From assembly GCF_029193815.1 (NCBI RefSeq), contig NZ_JARFVC010000028.1, positions 1-51,991 on the forward strand: a stretch of 51,991 nucleotides of DNA. The letters run 5' to 3'. Below the pieces are notes generated by a model. The model was not told where the DNA came from. It ran no database searches and worked only from the letters and a program-made list of their open reading frames with translations. Shown piece after piece: positions 16,537 to 26,016 of the stretch (within the stretch, counting starts at the first letter, position 1; the number at the start of each line of letters is the position of its first letter). The stretch is from Cytobacillus sp. S13-E01 (GTDB taxonomy: Bacteria; Bacillota; Bacilli; Bacillales; Bacillaceae_L). A program made the translations under genes and the position numbers.

Positions 16537-17937
16537 ATGAAGGAAAAAGGCTTTACTTGGATAATTATTCCAATATTTGCATCTATATTATTTATTTCCG
16601 TTTTTTCACCATTTGGTGTTCGCGAGGATAATACGGCACGACAGCAGGGTCCCACGATTCAACAAATCCAAGGTTTAGATAAAGACAAGGACTTGATGCA
16701 ACCAAAGATAATAGATAAAGATGATAAAAATAAAGGAAATAATAAGCTATTCACTGTAAACTCGATTCAAATTGGAGAATCCATAAAAAACGATTTAAAC
16801 AACAGTCCCAAAATTACAACTGTTAATCACAATCCAAGTGATTCGAGCCATTTCTTTGAAAACCAAGTAATTGTCAAATTTAAAACTGACATTAGTGAAA
16901 ATCAACTTTCCACCTACCTGAAAGAAATTAACGGGAAATTGCTTAAAAGAATGGATTCAATTTACACCTTCTCATCAGAAACTAAAACAACAGTGGACTT
17001 AATTCAATATTTCGCTCCAATTGAAAATGTTTCATATGCTGAGCCAAATTATATTATGATGCAAAATGAAATTTCACCTCCAAATGATGAACTATACCAA
17101 CGATATCAATGGAATCTACCACTTATTGAAACGGAGGCTGGATGGAGGATAACTCAAGGAGATGAAACAGTTAAAATCGCTGTAGTTGATACTGGTGTAG
17201 ATCTTGAACATCCTGATTTAGCCCGTCGTTTAACAAAAGGCTATAATGCCTTAAATGATTCCGATCAAGCTGATGATGATAATGGACATGGAACCCATGT
17301 TGCTGGAATTATTGCTTCTGAAGTTAACAACCATGAAGGAGTTGCTGGAATTACATGGTTTAATCCGATCATTCCCGTTAAAGTAATGGGTGAAGAAGGC
17401 TATGGATCAACGTTTGATATCGCCAAAGGCATCATTTGGGCAACTGATCAAGGTGCAGATGTTATCAACTTAAGTCTTGGGAACTACCAGCATTCAGATA
17501 TGTTAAAGGATGCAATTGATTATGCCTATCGAAAAGATGTCGTAATGGTCGCGGCTTCTGGTAATGATAATTCCAGTCAACCGAGCTACCCTGCCGCATA
17601 TCCAGAAGTACTTAGTGTGGCAGCCGTTGATAACTATGGTGAGCGTGCTCCATTTTCAAACTATGGAGACTATATCGACGTAGCCGCACCGGGTGTTCAA
17701 ATTGCTAGCACATACTTTAATAAGCAATATGCTGCATTATCAGGTACATCCATGGCAGCACCACATGTCGCTGGATTGGCAGGCTTAATACGTTCTATAA
17801 ACCCTGATTTACTAAATACAGAGGTAATGGAGATTATTCAAAATACAACTATTGATCTTGGTGATAGAGGAAAAGATATTTATTTTGGAGAAGGACTAAT
17901 TGATATCGTAGATGCTTTAGAAGCCGCATCGGACTAG
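16537..17937 (+). CDS. Secreted subtilisin-like serine protease (S8 family)
   Basis: A 466-residue protease precursor. An N-terminal hydrophobic segment (FTWIIIPIFASILFISVF) acts as signal or anchor, followed by a charged linker and an inhibitor-I9-like propeptide (FENQVIVKFKTDIS...YAEPNY, about 107-172). The catalytic domain has D218 in VVDTGVD, H251 in NGHGTHVAG, oxyanion N343 in ASGND and S405 in GTSMAAPH. The start at 16537 is preferred over one 25 codons upstream because GAGGTG precedes it and the signal segment follows at once. It is monocistronic. Its stop codon overlaps the head of a family B repeat. Closest to the subtilisin/thermitase type. Confidence 0.92.
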   Translation: MKEKGFTWIIIPIFASILFISVFSPFGVREDNTARQQGPTIQQIQGLDKDKDLMQPKIIDKDDKNKGNNKLFTVNSIQIGESIKNDLNNSPKITTVNHNPSDSSHFFENQVIVKFKTDISENQLSTYLKEINGKLLKRMDSIYTFSSETKTTVDLIQYFAPIENVSYAEPNYIMMQNEISPPNDELYQRYQWNLPLIETEAGWRITQGDETVKIAVVDTGVDLEHPDLARRLTKGYNALNDSDQADDDNGHGTHVAGIIASEVNNHEGVAGITWFNPIIPVKVMGEEGYGSTFDIAKGIIWATDQGADVINLSLGNYQHSDMLKDAIDYAYRKDVVMVAASGNDNSSQPSYPAAYPEVLSVAAVDNYGERAPFSNYGDYIDVAAPGVQIASTYFNKQYAALSGTSMAAPHVAGLAGLIRSINPDLLNTEVMEIIQNTTIDLGDRGKDIYFGEGLIDIVDALEAASD

Positions 17938-18030
17938 AAAAGCGCAGGGCGGCCGGAGCTTGACACCAAAACTAGGTTAAGATTTTTATACTTTCTTACC
18001 TATGTACAAATTTTACATTCTTAACCTTTT
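17936..18030 (+). repeat. Family B repeat, diverged short core
   Basis: AGAAAAGCGCAGGGCGGCC joins GGAGCTTGACACCAAAACT, then a variant of tail A (TTTTTATACTTTCTTACC). It begins inside the stop codon of the protease gene. Confidence 0.75.
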
Positions 18031-18089
18031 AAAAAAGTGTTTAGACTCCTTTTTTTACTATCTCATCTATCTATATTGGGGGTGATAAG

Positions 18090-19784
18090 ATGAATCGAGA
18101 TAGGAAACTGCTACCATTGGAGCACAGGCTTATATATTTATCGATTATTTTTTTAGCATTGTATGTTTCTCCGTACTATATTCTAGGTGAAAACGCTCAT
18201 ATGCGCATCCATGATAATCTCGATTCAAACATTGCCTGGTACAAGGTATTAAAAGAAAGCGGTCAACTATTTGGTCCAGTTAATGCCTTTATTCCACAGA
18301 TTATTAATGGCAATCTCTCTCGGAATGCATTTGGAACGGAATTTAGTGTGATTGTTTGGTTACACGCTTTATTTCCCTCAATCCTTGCATATGCGTTAAG
18401 CCAAACCATTACGAGAATCCTAGCATTTTTCGGAATGTATCTATTGTTAAAAAAACATTTTATAAAGGACTTAGAATGGGCATGGATTCGAGTTGGTGTG
18501 GCATTAGCCTTTGCACTAACACCATTTTGGCCATCTGGAATGCTAAGTACACTCGGTATGCCCCTCGCTCTTTGGGCATTTTTAAATATTCGTGCAGGTG
18601 AAAAGACATGGACAAACTGGGTAGTATTAGCATTGCTACCTCTTTTATCAAGTTTTGTTCTTGGTTTCTTCTTTTTTCTATCGGCAATGGGATTATTTTG
18701 GATTGTTGAAGTTATTCGTGGAAAAGGGTGGAACCCCCGTTTTTTTTATTCAATTATCTTTATGACCATCGTGTTCTTGATGGTGGAATATCGACTAGTC
18801 TATTCCTTTTTATTTGATCATGAACCAAACAGTCGTGATGAATATTTTCATGCGAGATTGTCATTTTTACATTCGATAAAGCTTACATTTAAAAACTATA
18901 TCCTTGGACATACCCACGTTATGACAGTACATGGACTTGTTATATTACCAGTCACCATTTTGGCATTATACGCAGTCCTTATTAAAAAATGGTGGAAGCA
19001 AGAAAAGGTATTTATTATTTTACACGTATTAAATATTACCCTTTCCGCTTGGTATGCCTTTTGGTTTAATAAAGGCTGGCTTCCATTAACAGAACGATTC
19101 AATTTCTTAGATACCTTTAATTTTGCCCGCTATCATTTTTTGAGACCGTTAATTATCTATATGCTATTTGCAATTTCACTTAAAATTTTATGGAGGTTAG
19201 GTCATACCTGGCGACGTACCTGTATATTTTTAATCGTGGCTCAACTTCTAGTTCTCACTGGCTTTAATGAGGAAATCCTGCACCGGAAAAAGCCATCATT
19301 TAAAGAGTTTTATGCGGAGGAACAGTTTCAAGCGATTAAGGAATATATCGGTTTACCCGCCCAAGATTATCGGATTGTAAGTATCGGAATCCATCCTGCG
19401 ATAGCACAATACAACGGTTTCTATACACTCGATACCTATAATAACTTTTATCCATTAGCCTATAAATATCAGTTTAGAAGGATCATTGAAAATGAACTCA
19501 CTAAAAATAAGAAGATAAAACAATACTTCGATCAATGGGGTGGTCGTTGTTATATCTTCATTGATGAAATTGGAAAGCACTATATGTTCAAAAAGAATAC
19601 AAAGAAAGCAATAAACAATCTAGACCTTAAAATTAATCCCTTTTATGAAATGGGTGGCCGTTATATTCTTTCTGCTATACCCATTCATAACGCTAGCTCA
19701 AATGGACTTATTTTAGAAAAAATATTTGAATCCACCGAATCAGCTTGGAAGATATATTTGTACAGAACAAACATTACATCTTAG
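18090..19784 (+). CDS. Polytopic membrane protein, DUF6044/YkoS-like, putative GT-C glycosyltransferase
   Basis: A 564-residue protein with about eleven membrane segments and a soluble C-terminal region from about residue 410. It resembles B. subtilis YkoS, an uncharacterised membrane protein encoded next to glycosyltransferase YkoT. The first external loop has an acidic HDNLDSN stretch, where GT-C enzymes carry catalytic acidic residues. GGGGGTGATAAG precedes the ATG. The gene is followed 10 bases later by a GtrB-like transferase and a GtrA flippase. I infer that it is the outside-facing transferase that moves the sugar from undecaprenyl phosphate to a cell-surface acceptor. Confidence 0.7.
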   Translation: MNRDRKLLPLEHRLIYLSIIFLALYVSPYYILGENAHMRIHDNLDSNIAWYKVLKESGQLFGPVNAFIPQIINGNLSRNAFGTEFSVIVWLHALFPSILAYALSQTITRILAFFGMYLLLKKHFIKDLEWAWIRVGVALAFALTPFWPSGMLSTLGMPLALWAFLNIRAGEKTWTNWVVLALLPLLSSFVLGFFFFLSAMGLFWIVEVIRGKGWNPRFFYSIIFMTIVFLMVEYRLVYSFLFDHEPNSRDEYFHARLSFLHSIKLTFKNYILGHTHVMTVHGLVILPVTILALYAVLIKKWWKQEKVFIILHVLNITLSAWYAFWFNKGWLPLTERFNFLDTFNFARYHFLRPLIIYMLFAISLKILWRLGHTWRRTCIFLIVAQLLVLTGFNEEILHRKKPSFKEFYAEEQFQAIKEYIGLPAQDYRIVSIGIHPAIAQYNGFYTLDTYNNFYPLAYKYQFRRIIENELTKNKKIKQYFDQWGGRCYIFIDEIGKHYMFKKNTKKAINNLDLKINPFYEMGGRYILSAIPIHNASSNGLILEKIFESTESAWKIYLYRTNITS

Positions 19785-19794
19785 GAGGGCCAAA

Positions 19795-20826
19795 ATGATT
19801 AAGCCAACACTTACAATTGTTGTTCCTTGCTATAACGAGGAAGAAGTGTTACCTGAAACAATCATACAACTTAGTGGTTTGTTAGAAAAGTTAACGATTG
19901 AAGGACTTATTTCAAGTCAAAGTAAACTATTGTTTGTAGATGACGGTAGTAAGGATGCAACATGGTCTATTATTTATAAACAAGGCCTACTTGATCCGAC
20001 TATAAAAGGTCTTAAACTTTCTCGCAATGTCGGACATCAAAATGCTTTGTTAGCCGGATTATTCACTGCTAACAAGCAGTCTGATTGTGTCATTTCTATT
20101 GACGCTGACTTACAGGATGATATTGAAGTTATTCGAGAGTTTGTGCAGAAATTTACTGAAGGCTATGAAGTCGTCTATGGTGTAAGAAAAGAAAGAAAAA
20201 CAGATACCTTCTTCAAACGGAACACAGCTCAAGGATACTATAAAATAATGAATAAAATGGGTGTAGACATTATCTATAATCATGCAGACTATCGGTTAAT
20301 GAGTAGTAAAGCGATTGAAGAACTCGAGCGGTTTGGAGAAATAAATCTATTTCTAAGAGGGATTGTTCCATTGGTAGGATTTAAATCTACTCAAGTCTAC
20401 TATGATAGATCCGAAAGATTTGCAGGTGAAACAAAGTACCCGCTAAAAAAAATGCTTTCGTTCGCCCTTGATGGTATCACATCTTTTAGTGTCACTCCAA
20501 TTCGCTTTATATCATTGGTAGGTTTCTTATCCTTTTGTGTTAGTTTGTTATTTGGTGTTTATTTTTTACTATTAAAAATAACAGGGAACACAACAACTGG
20601 TTGGACATCATTAATAACTTCAATCTGGTTAATTGGTGGTTTACAACTGATTGCAGTTGGGTTAATTGGTGAGTATGTAGGCAAAATATACAAAGAAACT
20701 AAACGACGTCCTAGATATATTGTTGATATTAATACATTTAATCTCGCTTTTCCAAAAGGACAATCCGATTCAAGTGAAGAGGAGCCGTTACACCTTGGTT
20801 TTACTAAGCTTCCTGAAACAAACTAG
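19795..20826 (+). CDS. Family 2 glycosyltransferase (GtrB/YkoT-like)
   Basis: A 343-residue enzyme that probably loads a sugar from a nucleotide donor onto undecaprenyl phosphate at the inner membrane face. The GT-A domain begins TLTIVVPCYNEEE, with VDDGS at 48-52 and DADLQDD at 103-109. Two membrane helices follow near the C-terminus (ISLVGFLSFCVSLLFGVYFL, SIWLIGGLQLIAVGLIGEYVG), as in DPM1/GtrB. AGGAGG lies before the ATG at 19795, so the open frame upstream is not used. The product probably acts with the membrane proteins on either side. Confidence 0.88.
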   Translation: MIKPTLTIVVPCYNEEEVLPETIIQLSGLLEKLTIEGLISSQSKLLFVDDGSKDATWSIIYKQGLLDPTIKGLKLSRNVGHQNALLAGLFTANKQSDCVISIDADLQDDIEVIREFVQKFTEGYEVVYGVRKERKTDTFFKRNTAQGYYKIMNKMGVDIIYNHADYRLMSSKAIEELERFGEINLFLRGIVPLVGFKSTQVYYDRSERFAGETKYPLKKMLSFALDGITSFSVTPIRFISLVGFLSFCVSLLFGVYFLLLKITGNTTTGWTSLITSIWLIGGLQLIAVGLIGEYVGKIYKETKRRPRYIVDINTFNLAFPKGQSDSSEEEPLHLGFTKLPETN

Positions 20827-21217
20827 TCCATTTGTTCGGTTTCTTTTCGTTGGTTTCATTAATACTTTTATTGGCTTATCGACAATATTTATTATGATGT
20901 ACAAAATAGATGTATCTTATTGGGGTGCAACATTTATTGGGAACAGTGTAGGAGCTATTGTTAGCTTTTTGCTTAACCGCACTTTTACATTTAATAGTAA
21001 GATCTCTTATCGTTCTGGTGGTGTACGGTTTTTAATCGTCATCTTATTCTGTTATTTCTTTTCTTATTCAATTAGTGATCTAATTACAAACTTCCTACAG
21101 GAGTTACCTCTTAAGGCGCAAATCATTTACGAAAATGACCTTGCCGTATTAATCGGAACAGCGCTTTACACAATCACGAACTATCTTGGACAAAAATGGA
21201 TCGTTTTTTCTAAGTAA
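20795..21217 (+). CDS. GtrA family flippase-like protein
   Basis: A roughly 140-residue protein with four membrane segments, starting FVRFLFVGFINTFIGLSTIF, with the family block NSVGAIVSFLLNRTFTF. GtrA/GtcA proteins are thought to flip undecaprenyl-phosphate sugars across the membrane. No ATG is suitably placed. The best start is TTG at 20795, 10 bases after GAGGAG, which puts the start inside the transferase gene and gives a 32-base overlap. This implies translational coupling. Confidence 0.85.
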   Translation: MVLLSFLKQTSPFVRFLFVGFINTFIGLSTIFIMMYKIDVSYWGATFIGNSVGAIVSFLLNRTFTFNSKISYRSGGVRFLIVILFCYFFSYSISDLITNFLQELPLKAQIIYENDLAVLIGTALYTITNYLGQKWIVFSK

Positions 21218-21329
21218 ACCTCGGGGTCAAGCTAATAATAGGATTGTCAACAAAAATAAATAATAAATAATAAAGTTTGACAATTTTGTGAACTAAATGA
21301 ATAATATATGTATAGGGAGGATGAGTGCC

Positions 21330-21545
21330 ATGGAAGTTAAAGTGAAAATATTGGATGCTTTAAAGTATATAAGTGGAACCATACTTGCAATTGGTTTAAT
21401 TTTTCTTTCGTTCGGATTATTAGAAAGCGGTTACAATTATTTAGCACCTATAGGTATAGGTACGATTGTAGGAGCTGTCTTTATCTTTCTAATGGGTATC
21501 TTTTTTGTTGCAACAGAAGAGATGCTAGGGAAAATGAGTAATTAA
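21330..21545 (+). CDS. Small two-helix membrane protein, unknown function
   Basis: A 71-residue protein: a short amphipathic start (MEVKVKILDALKY), then two hydrophobic helices (TILAIGLIFLSFGLLES and GTIVGAVFIFLMGIFFVA) and a short charged tail. The ATG at 21330 is preferred because GGGAGG lies 9 bases upstream, while the ATG at 21321 touches that site. It does not match a family I recognise. It lies 112 bases after gtrA, probably with its own promoter. Confidence 0.6.
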   Translation: MEVKVKILDALKYISGTILAIGLIFLSFGLLESGYNYLAPIGIGTIVGAVFIFLMGIFFVATEEMLGKMSN

Positions 21546-21633
21546 AATAAGTTTGTTCATTTTATAAAAAACGATCACCAATTAATAGGAATATCAAGTG
21601 TTGACGATGCTTCCTAAAGATGAAGGTAACGGT

Positions 21634-21680
21634 AGAAAAGCAGTTGATACCTCGAGCTTGACACCTAAATTAGGTACAAA
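21634..21680 (+). repeat. Degenerate short family B repeat
   Basis: AGAAAAGCAGTTGATACC, then TCGAGCTTGACACCTAAAT and TAGGTACAAA. It aligns without gaps to the 47-base head and start of tail A of the short form, but has lost the GGCGCC core. Confidence 0.6.
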
Positions 21681-21704
21681 AAGAGCGCCATTGTAGACGC
21701 TCCT
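21678..21704 (-). terminator. Terminator of the qox operon
   Basis: On the minus strand GAGCG pairs with CGCTC, followed by TTTTTG, 15 bases after the qoxD stop. Confidence 0.75.
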
Positions 21705-21718
21705 GTTGAAAAATCGTA

Positions 21719-22003
21719 TTAATAATAACCCCAGACTAGAGTTAATAACGTACCAAAGACAGTAACTACAGCTATAAAGAATCCGTAATATAGAGTAGTA
21801 TAGATGGATTTCTTATCCTCAGTTTCACCTGCATGCATAAATACTACTAGCTGAACAGCTGCTTGTATAAATGCTGTTATAAGAAGAATCGTCGCACCCA
21901 ATGCGAATGACATATCAAAGAAGTAAACAGTTAGAGCAATTGCAGTAAGGATTAGCGAAAATACAAAGCCCATTACTTGTTTACGCGGGAATAATTCTTT
22001 CAT
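21719..22003 (-). CDS. qoxD: Cytochrome aa3 quinol oxidase subunit IV
   Basis: A 94-residue three-helix membrane subunit that stabilises the oxidase. PRKQVMGFVFSLILTAIAL, ITAFIQAAVQLVVFMH and YGFFIAVVTVFGTLLTLVWGYY are the segments. It starts one base after the qoxC stop and is last in the operon. It is somewhat shorter than B. subtilis QoxD (recalled as about 124 aa), but contains the full three-helix unit. Confidence 0.9.
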   Translation of the reverse strand: MKELFPRKQVMGFVFSLILTAIALTVYFFDMSFALGATILLITAFIQAAVQLVVFMHAGETEDKKSIYTTLYYGFFIAVVTVFGTLLTLVWGYY

Positions 22004-22004
22004 T

Positions 22005-22601
22005 TTACATCATTCCTTTCAAGAAGACGAAGCTGAAGATGAAGATCCAAACGACGTCAAGGAAATGCCAATAAAGAGAGAAGATGAATGCTTTATTGGT
22101 TGTTTCTGGAGTCAACCCCCGCTTTTTAATTTGAAGGAGGATGAATAGTCCCCAGACTGTACCGAATGCAACGTGTGCTCCATGCGTTCCTAATGTCAGG
22201 AAAAGGATCGATGTAAATCCACTAGTTTGGAGTGTTGCCCCTTCGTGTATATACACAATGAAATCATAAATTTCTACACCTAAAAACGCCAGTCCAAGGA
22301 GAATTGTGATTGCAAAGAACACCATCATCGCTTTTTGTTTTCCAATACGCATGGCGTGAATTCCAAGGCCAATGGTAAAACTACTTGTTAAAAGTAGAAA
22401 AGTTTCAATTAGTACTGGAGTGATTTCAAAAATTTCAGCTCCAGTAGGACCGTTGCCAGTACCATTTACTAATGTTAAGTAGGAGGCGAAAAGCGTCCCA
22501 AAAAGCGCAATTTCCGCTCCTAGGAAAATCCAAAAGCCTAAGATATTTAAGCGGTTTTGTTCCGTGCTATATTCAAGAGGGAGCGAGTGATTTATTTTCA
22601 T
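22005..22601 (-). CDS. qoxC: Cytochrome aa3 quinol oxidase subunit III
   Basis: A 198-residue subunit with five membrane segments. TEQNRLNILGFWIFLGAEIALF, GTHGAHVAFGTVWG and SLYWHFLDVVWIFIFS are typical of QoxC. Its ATG overlaps the stop of qoxB by 4 bases. Subunit III has no redox centre and supports stability and proton uptake. Confidence 0.93.
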   Translation of the reverse strand: MKINHSLPLEYSTEQNRLNILGFWIFLGAEIALFGTLFASYLTLVNGTGNGPTGAEIFEITPVLIETFLLLTSSFTIGLGIHAMRIGKQKAMMVFFAITILLGLAFLGVEIYDFIVYIHEGATLQTSGFTSILFLTLGTHGAHVAFGTVWGLFILLQIKKRGLTPETTNKAFIFSLYWHFLDVVWIFIFSFVFLKGMM

Positions 22602-24547
22602 ATTCTAGTGCCTCCCAATTTTTTTTCAGTCTCTTCAACTTCTTCAACTGAGATGTAACGCCCGTGATCTTTCTCGAATGAACGGTAGCCTAAACAAGCA
22701 AAGATACCGATTGTGGCAAGGATTAAAACAATCCACATGCCAAACACAAACGCAAAGCCCCAAACGAAAAAGATACTTCCCATGATAAACGGCATACCAC
22801 TGTTATTTGGCATATGAATTTTCTTTACTTCTCCATTGAACAGTGTAAAGCCCTTTTTCTTAGAGTCCCAGAAGGCTTCTGTTGATTTAACTTCTGGTTC
22901 AATTGCAAAGTTGTATTCAGGTACTGGACTATGAGTAGCCCATTCTAATGAACGTGCATTCCATGGATCCGACGGAATATCTCTTGATGCATAACGAATA
23001 CTATAGTAAATATTGTACACGATTAAAACAAAGCCAACAGCCATCCCAAGCGCTCCGATAAACGAAATCATATTCCAGATTCCAAATCCGGTTGACTCAG
23101 AGTACGTATACATCCGGCGTGCTTGACCATCTAAACCTGAGATAAACATTGGGAAAAATGTTACACAAACGCTTATTGAGATAAACCAGAATGACCATTT
23201 CCCAAGTCTTTCATTCAGCATAAACCCAAACATCTTCGGCCACCAATAAAAGAGACCGGCAATCATTGCGAATACAACACCAGGAATAATGACCAGATGG
23301 AAGTGGGCCACTAAGAACATTGTATTTTGGTATTGATAGTCAGCGCTTGCCATTCCAAGCATAACCCCGGTAACCCCACCAACGGTGAAAATTGGGATGA
23401 AACCTAATGTATAAAGCATTGGAGTGGTAAAAACGATTTTCCCTTTTCGAAGCGTGAATAACCAGTTAAAGATCTTAACCCCGGTCGGAACAGCAATAGC
23501 CATGGTTGTTATTGAGAAAATACTATTAACGAGTGGTCCCTGACCCATTGTAAAGAAGTGATGAACCCAAACTAAGAATGATAGGGCAGAAATAGCTACC
23601 ATAGAGATTACCATTGATTTATAACCATATAGATTTCGACGTGAAAAGGTTGCAATAATTTCACTATAAATTCCAAACGCTGGTAAAATTAGAATATACA
23701 CCTCAGGATGGCCCCAAACCCAGAACAAGTTCGTCCAGAGCATATCCATACCGCCATTTTCAGTTGCAAAGAAGTTAGTTCCAAATAAGCGATCCATCGT
23801 TCCCATTGCAAGTGCAATTGTTAGTACAGGGAAAGCGAAAGCAATAATTAAGTTAGTAATTAATGCAGACCATGTGAACATTGGCATTTTCATTAATGTC
23901 ATACCAGGTGCTCTCATTTTAAGAATGGTCGTGATAAAGTTAACTCCAGTTATTAATGTACCTAACCCTGAAATCTGAAGTGATATCATATAATAATTTG
24001 TTCCTACAGATTGACTAAATTCATTACCTGCAAGTGGAAAAGGAGAGGACCAACTTGAATCGGGAGATCCACCTACTACAAAAGAGATGCTAAATAACAT
24101 TGCTCCGAAAAAGTATAACCAAAAACTTAGAGCATTTAGCCTCGGAAACGCTACATCACGGGCTCCAATTTGTAACGGAACTACGAAGTTCATTAAGGCC
24201 ATGATAAAGGCCATAGCCATAAATATAATCATAACAACACCATGTGTTGTGAAAATTTCATTATACTCCTGTGCGCCGAGCAAAGTGTTTTCGGGCACAG
24301 CCGTTTGAGCACGCATCATAATCGCATCTACTCCACCGCGGAAAAGCATTAGCAACGCTGAAATTAGATACATAATACCGATACGTTTATGGTCAACAGT
24401 TGTTAACCAATTACGCCATAGATAACCCCATTTTTTTAAATAAGTCAATCCGACCAAAATTGCAATTAAAGTAAGAGCAATAGCAGCCATTGATGCGTAA
24501 ATAGTCGGACTTGGATTTGGCACGGCAAATCGGGCAAAGTAATCCAT
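22598..24547 (-). CDS. qoxB: Cytochrome aa3 quinol oxidase subunit I
   Basis: A 649-residue catalytic subunit carrying low-spin heme and the heme-CuB site where oxygen is reduced to water with proton pumping. The WGHPEVYILILPAFG segment contains the CuB His and its cross-linked Tyr; the two further CuB histidines are in VHHFFTMG, and the heme ligands are in VAHFHLV. The N-terminal part MDYFARFAVPNPSPTIY and the length match QoxB. It is second in the operon, 82 bases after qoxA. Confidence 0.96.
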   Translation of the reverse strand: MDYFARFAVPNPSPTIYASMAAIALTLIAILVGLTYLKKWGYLWRNWLTTVDHKRIGIMYLISALLMLFRGGVDAIMMRAQTAVPENTLLGAQEYNEIFTTHGVVMIIFMAMAFIMALMNFVVPLQIGARDVAFPRLNALSFWLYFFGAMLFSISFVVGGSPDSSWSSPFPLAGNEFSQSVGTNYYMISLQISGLGTLITGVNFITTILKMRAPGMTLMKMPMFTWSALITNLIIAFAFPVLTIALAMGTMDRLFGTNFFATENGGMDMLWTNLFWVWGHPEVYILILPAFGIYSEIIATFSRRNLYGYKSMVISMVAISALSFLVWVHHFFTMGQGPLVNSIFSITTMAIAVPTGVKIFNWLFTLRKGKIVFTTPMLYTLGFIPIFTVGGVTGVMLGMASADYQYQNTMFLVAHFHLVIIPGVVFAMIAGLFYWWPKMFGFMLNERLGKWSFWFISISVCVTFFPMFISGLDGQARRMYTYSESTGFGIWNMISFIGALGMAVGFVLIVYNIYYSIRYASRDIPSDPWNARSLEWATHSPVPEYNFAIEPEVKSTEAFWDSKKKGFTLFNGEVKKIHMPNNSGMPFIMGSIFFVWGFAFVFGMWIVLILATIGIFACLGYRSFEKDHGRYISVEEVEETEKKLGGTRI

Positions 24548-24629
24548 ATTTTATGACTCCTTTCAGTAATTATTTACTTATGGTTATTGGACAAACAATT
24601 GAATCCTAATGTGTCGTGTCCCTATGTTC

Positions 24630-25541
24630 TTAATTTTCTTCGGATGAGTCCTCATCGGTTTTGTTAGCGGATTTCTCAGAATCAGTTTCGTCATTGTCCA
24701 ATGACCCTGCGTTATGATGCGCTTCTGGTGGTGGTGAGAATCCTAAATGGGTACCAGTAAACGTCGACTGCCCAAGGTGACCTGGTTCTAATAATTGATT
24801 GAATTTCTCTGCAGTTAGAGGTTCAGCAGTTTCTTTAACCTCGGTCACCCACTCATCGTATTCTTTTTGAGACATTGCCTTAACGTTAAACGTTTGTTCT
24901 GCAAATCCTTCACCGGTAAAGGAGGCATTACGACCCATATATTCACCCGGAACATCCGCTGCTAAGTTCAATGTGTTAACCATAGAGGACATTGCATATT
25001 TTTGACCGCCAAGCTGCGGAATCCAAAAACTGGCCATTGGTCCATATGAATAAAGTTTAAATTGAATGGCACGGTTGGTTGGAATGAACAGGTAGTTTAC
25101 TGTTTCAATATCTTCTTCAGGATAACTAAAATGCCATTTCCAGTTTGATGCTGAAGCATAAATCACTAAAGGTTCTTGTTGTTCGTATCCTTTTGGTATT
25201 GCCTCCACCTCATAGGTGGATTTAACCGTCACAACCGAAAGAAAAGCTACGATTAAAATTGGAATAGTAGTCCAAATGATTTCAAGTTTAAGACTCCCTT
25301 CAATATGAGGAGGTTCATAATCTTCTCTCTGGTTGGAAGCACGATATTTCCTCACAATGTAAACATAGAGGGCGATTACAACAATAACTACAATGGCCAT
25401 CGTCCATATAGATATCATTATGACATCGGCGGTTGTTCGACCTTGAGGTCCTTTAGGATCCAAAACCAACAATTGTCCACAACCTGTTAGCATTGTGACA
25501 ATAGTAAAAACTAAAAATAATAAAGCACCTTTCATTTTCAT
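24630..25541 (-). CDS. qoxA: Cytochrome aa3 quinol oxidase subunit II (lipoprotein)
   Basis: A 303-residue subunit II, first gene of the operon. The signal ends MLTGC with lipid-linked C21; VLDPKGPQGRTTADVI follows, then two membrane helices and the outer cupredoxin domain. The CuA cysteines of cytochrome c oxidases are absent (GRNASFTGEGFAE at the ligand site), so electrons come from menaquinol. The C-terminal tail is long and acidic (NDETDSEKSANKTDEDSSEEN). AAGGGG precedes the ATG. Confidence 0.95.
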   Translation of the reverse strand: MKMKGALLFLVFTIVTMLTGCGQLLVLDPKGPQGRTTADVIMISIWTMAIVVIVVIALYVYIVRKYRASNQREDYEPPHIEGSLKLEIIWTTIPILIVAFLSVVTVKSTYEVEAIPKGYEQQEPLVIYASASNWKWHFSYPEEDIETVNYLFIPTNRAIQFKLYSYGPMASFWIPQLGGQKYAMSSMVNTLNLAADVPGEYMGRNASFTGEGFAEQTFNVKAMSQKEYDEWVTEVKETAEPLTAEKFNQLLEPGHLGQSTFTGTHLGFSPPPEAHHNAGSLDNDETDSEKSANKTDEDSSEEN

Positions 25542-25985
25542 AAATTTACCCCTTCCTTTGTTTTAGAAGCTTTATAGCATAAGTAATAGGATAAAGTGTA
25601 ACCTGAAGTTTCTATCTTAGTAGCGCATCCAATTCATAGCTAAATATAAAATCTGTCATAAATTGTTCAAAAAGCAAGACAATGATAGATAGACTGATAA
25701 TTAACTTCTTTTAAATATGGAATACGATATTGGTCTAGAAATTTTTGAAACTACTTAGATTAGACCAAATTACTACGGTATAACAAAGGTTACTCCTAAT
25801 TGTGTATATCCACCTAGTAATAGCTAAGAGGCATTTTCCAAGCATAAATTATATAACTCATTGGTAATAGTAACATAAGTACCCTAATCAAAATGTGACA
25901 ACTTAGTAAAGGTTTTATTTTACAATTTCAGTATATCTAGTGATTTTAGTGCATTTTTTTTGACGGGTAAAAATCATATAAAATT
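25542..25985. other. Non-coding interval upstream of qoxA
   Basis: About 440 A/T-rich bases without a supportable gene. The qox promoter should lie on the minus strand near 25560-25620; a TATAAA-like box is present, but no clear -35 at good spacing. No repeat of either family was seen. Confidence 0.5.
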
Positions 25986-26016
25986 AAAAAAAGGAATCCA
26001 AAAGATTCCTTTTTGC
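25986..26016 (-). terminator. Terminator of the DUF302 gene
   Basis: On the minus strand AAAGGAATC pairs with GATTCCTTT around TTTTG, followed by a T-run, overlapping the end of the DUF302 gene. Confidence 0.85.
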
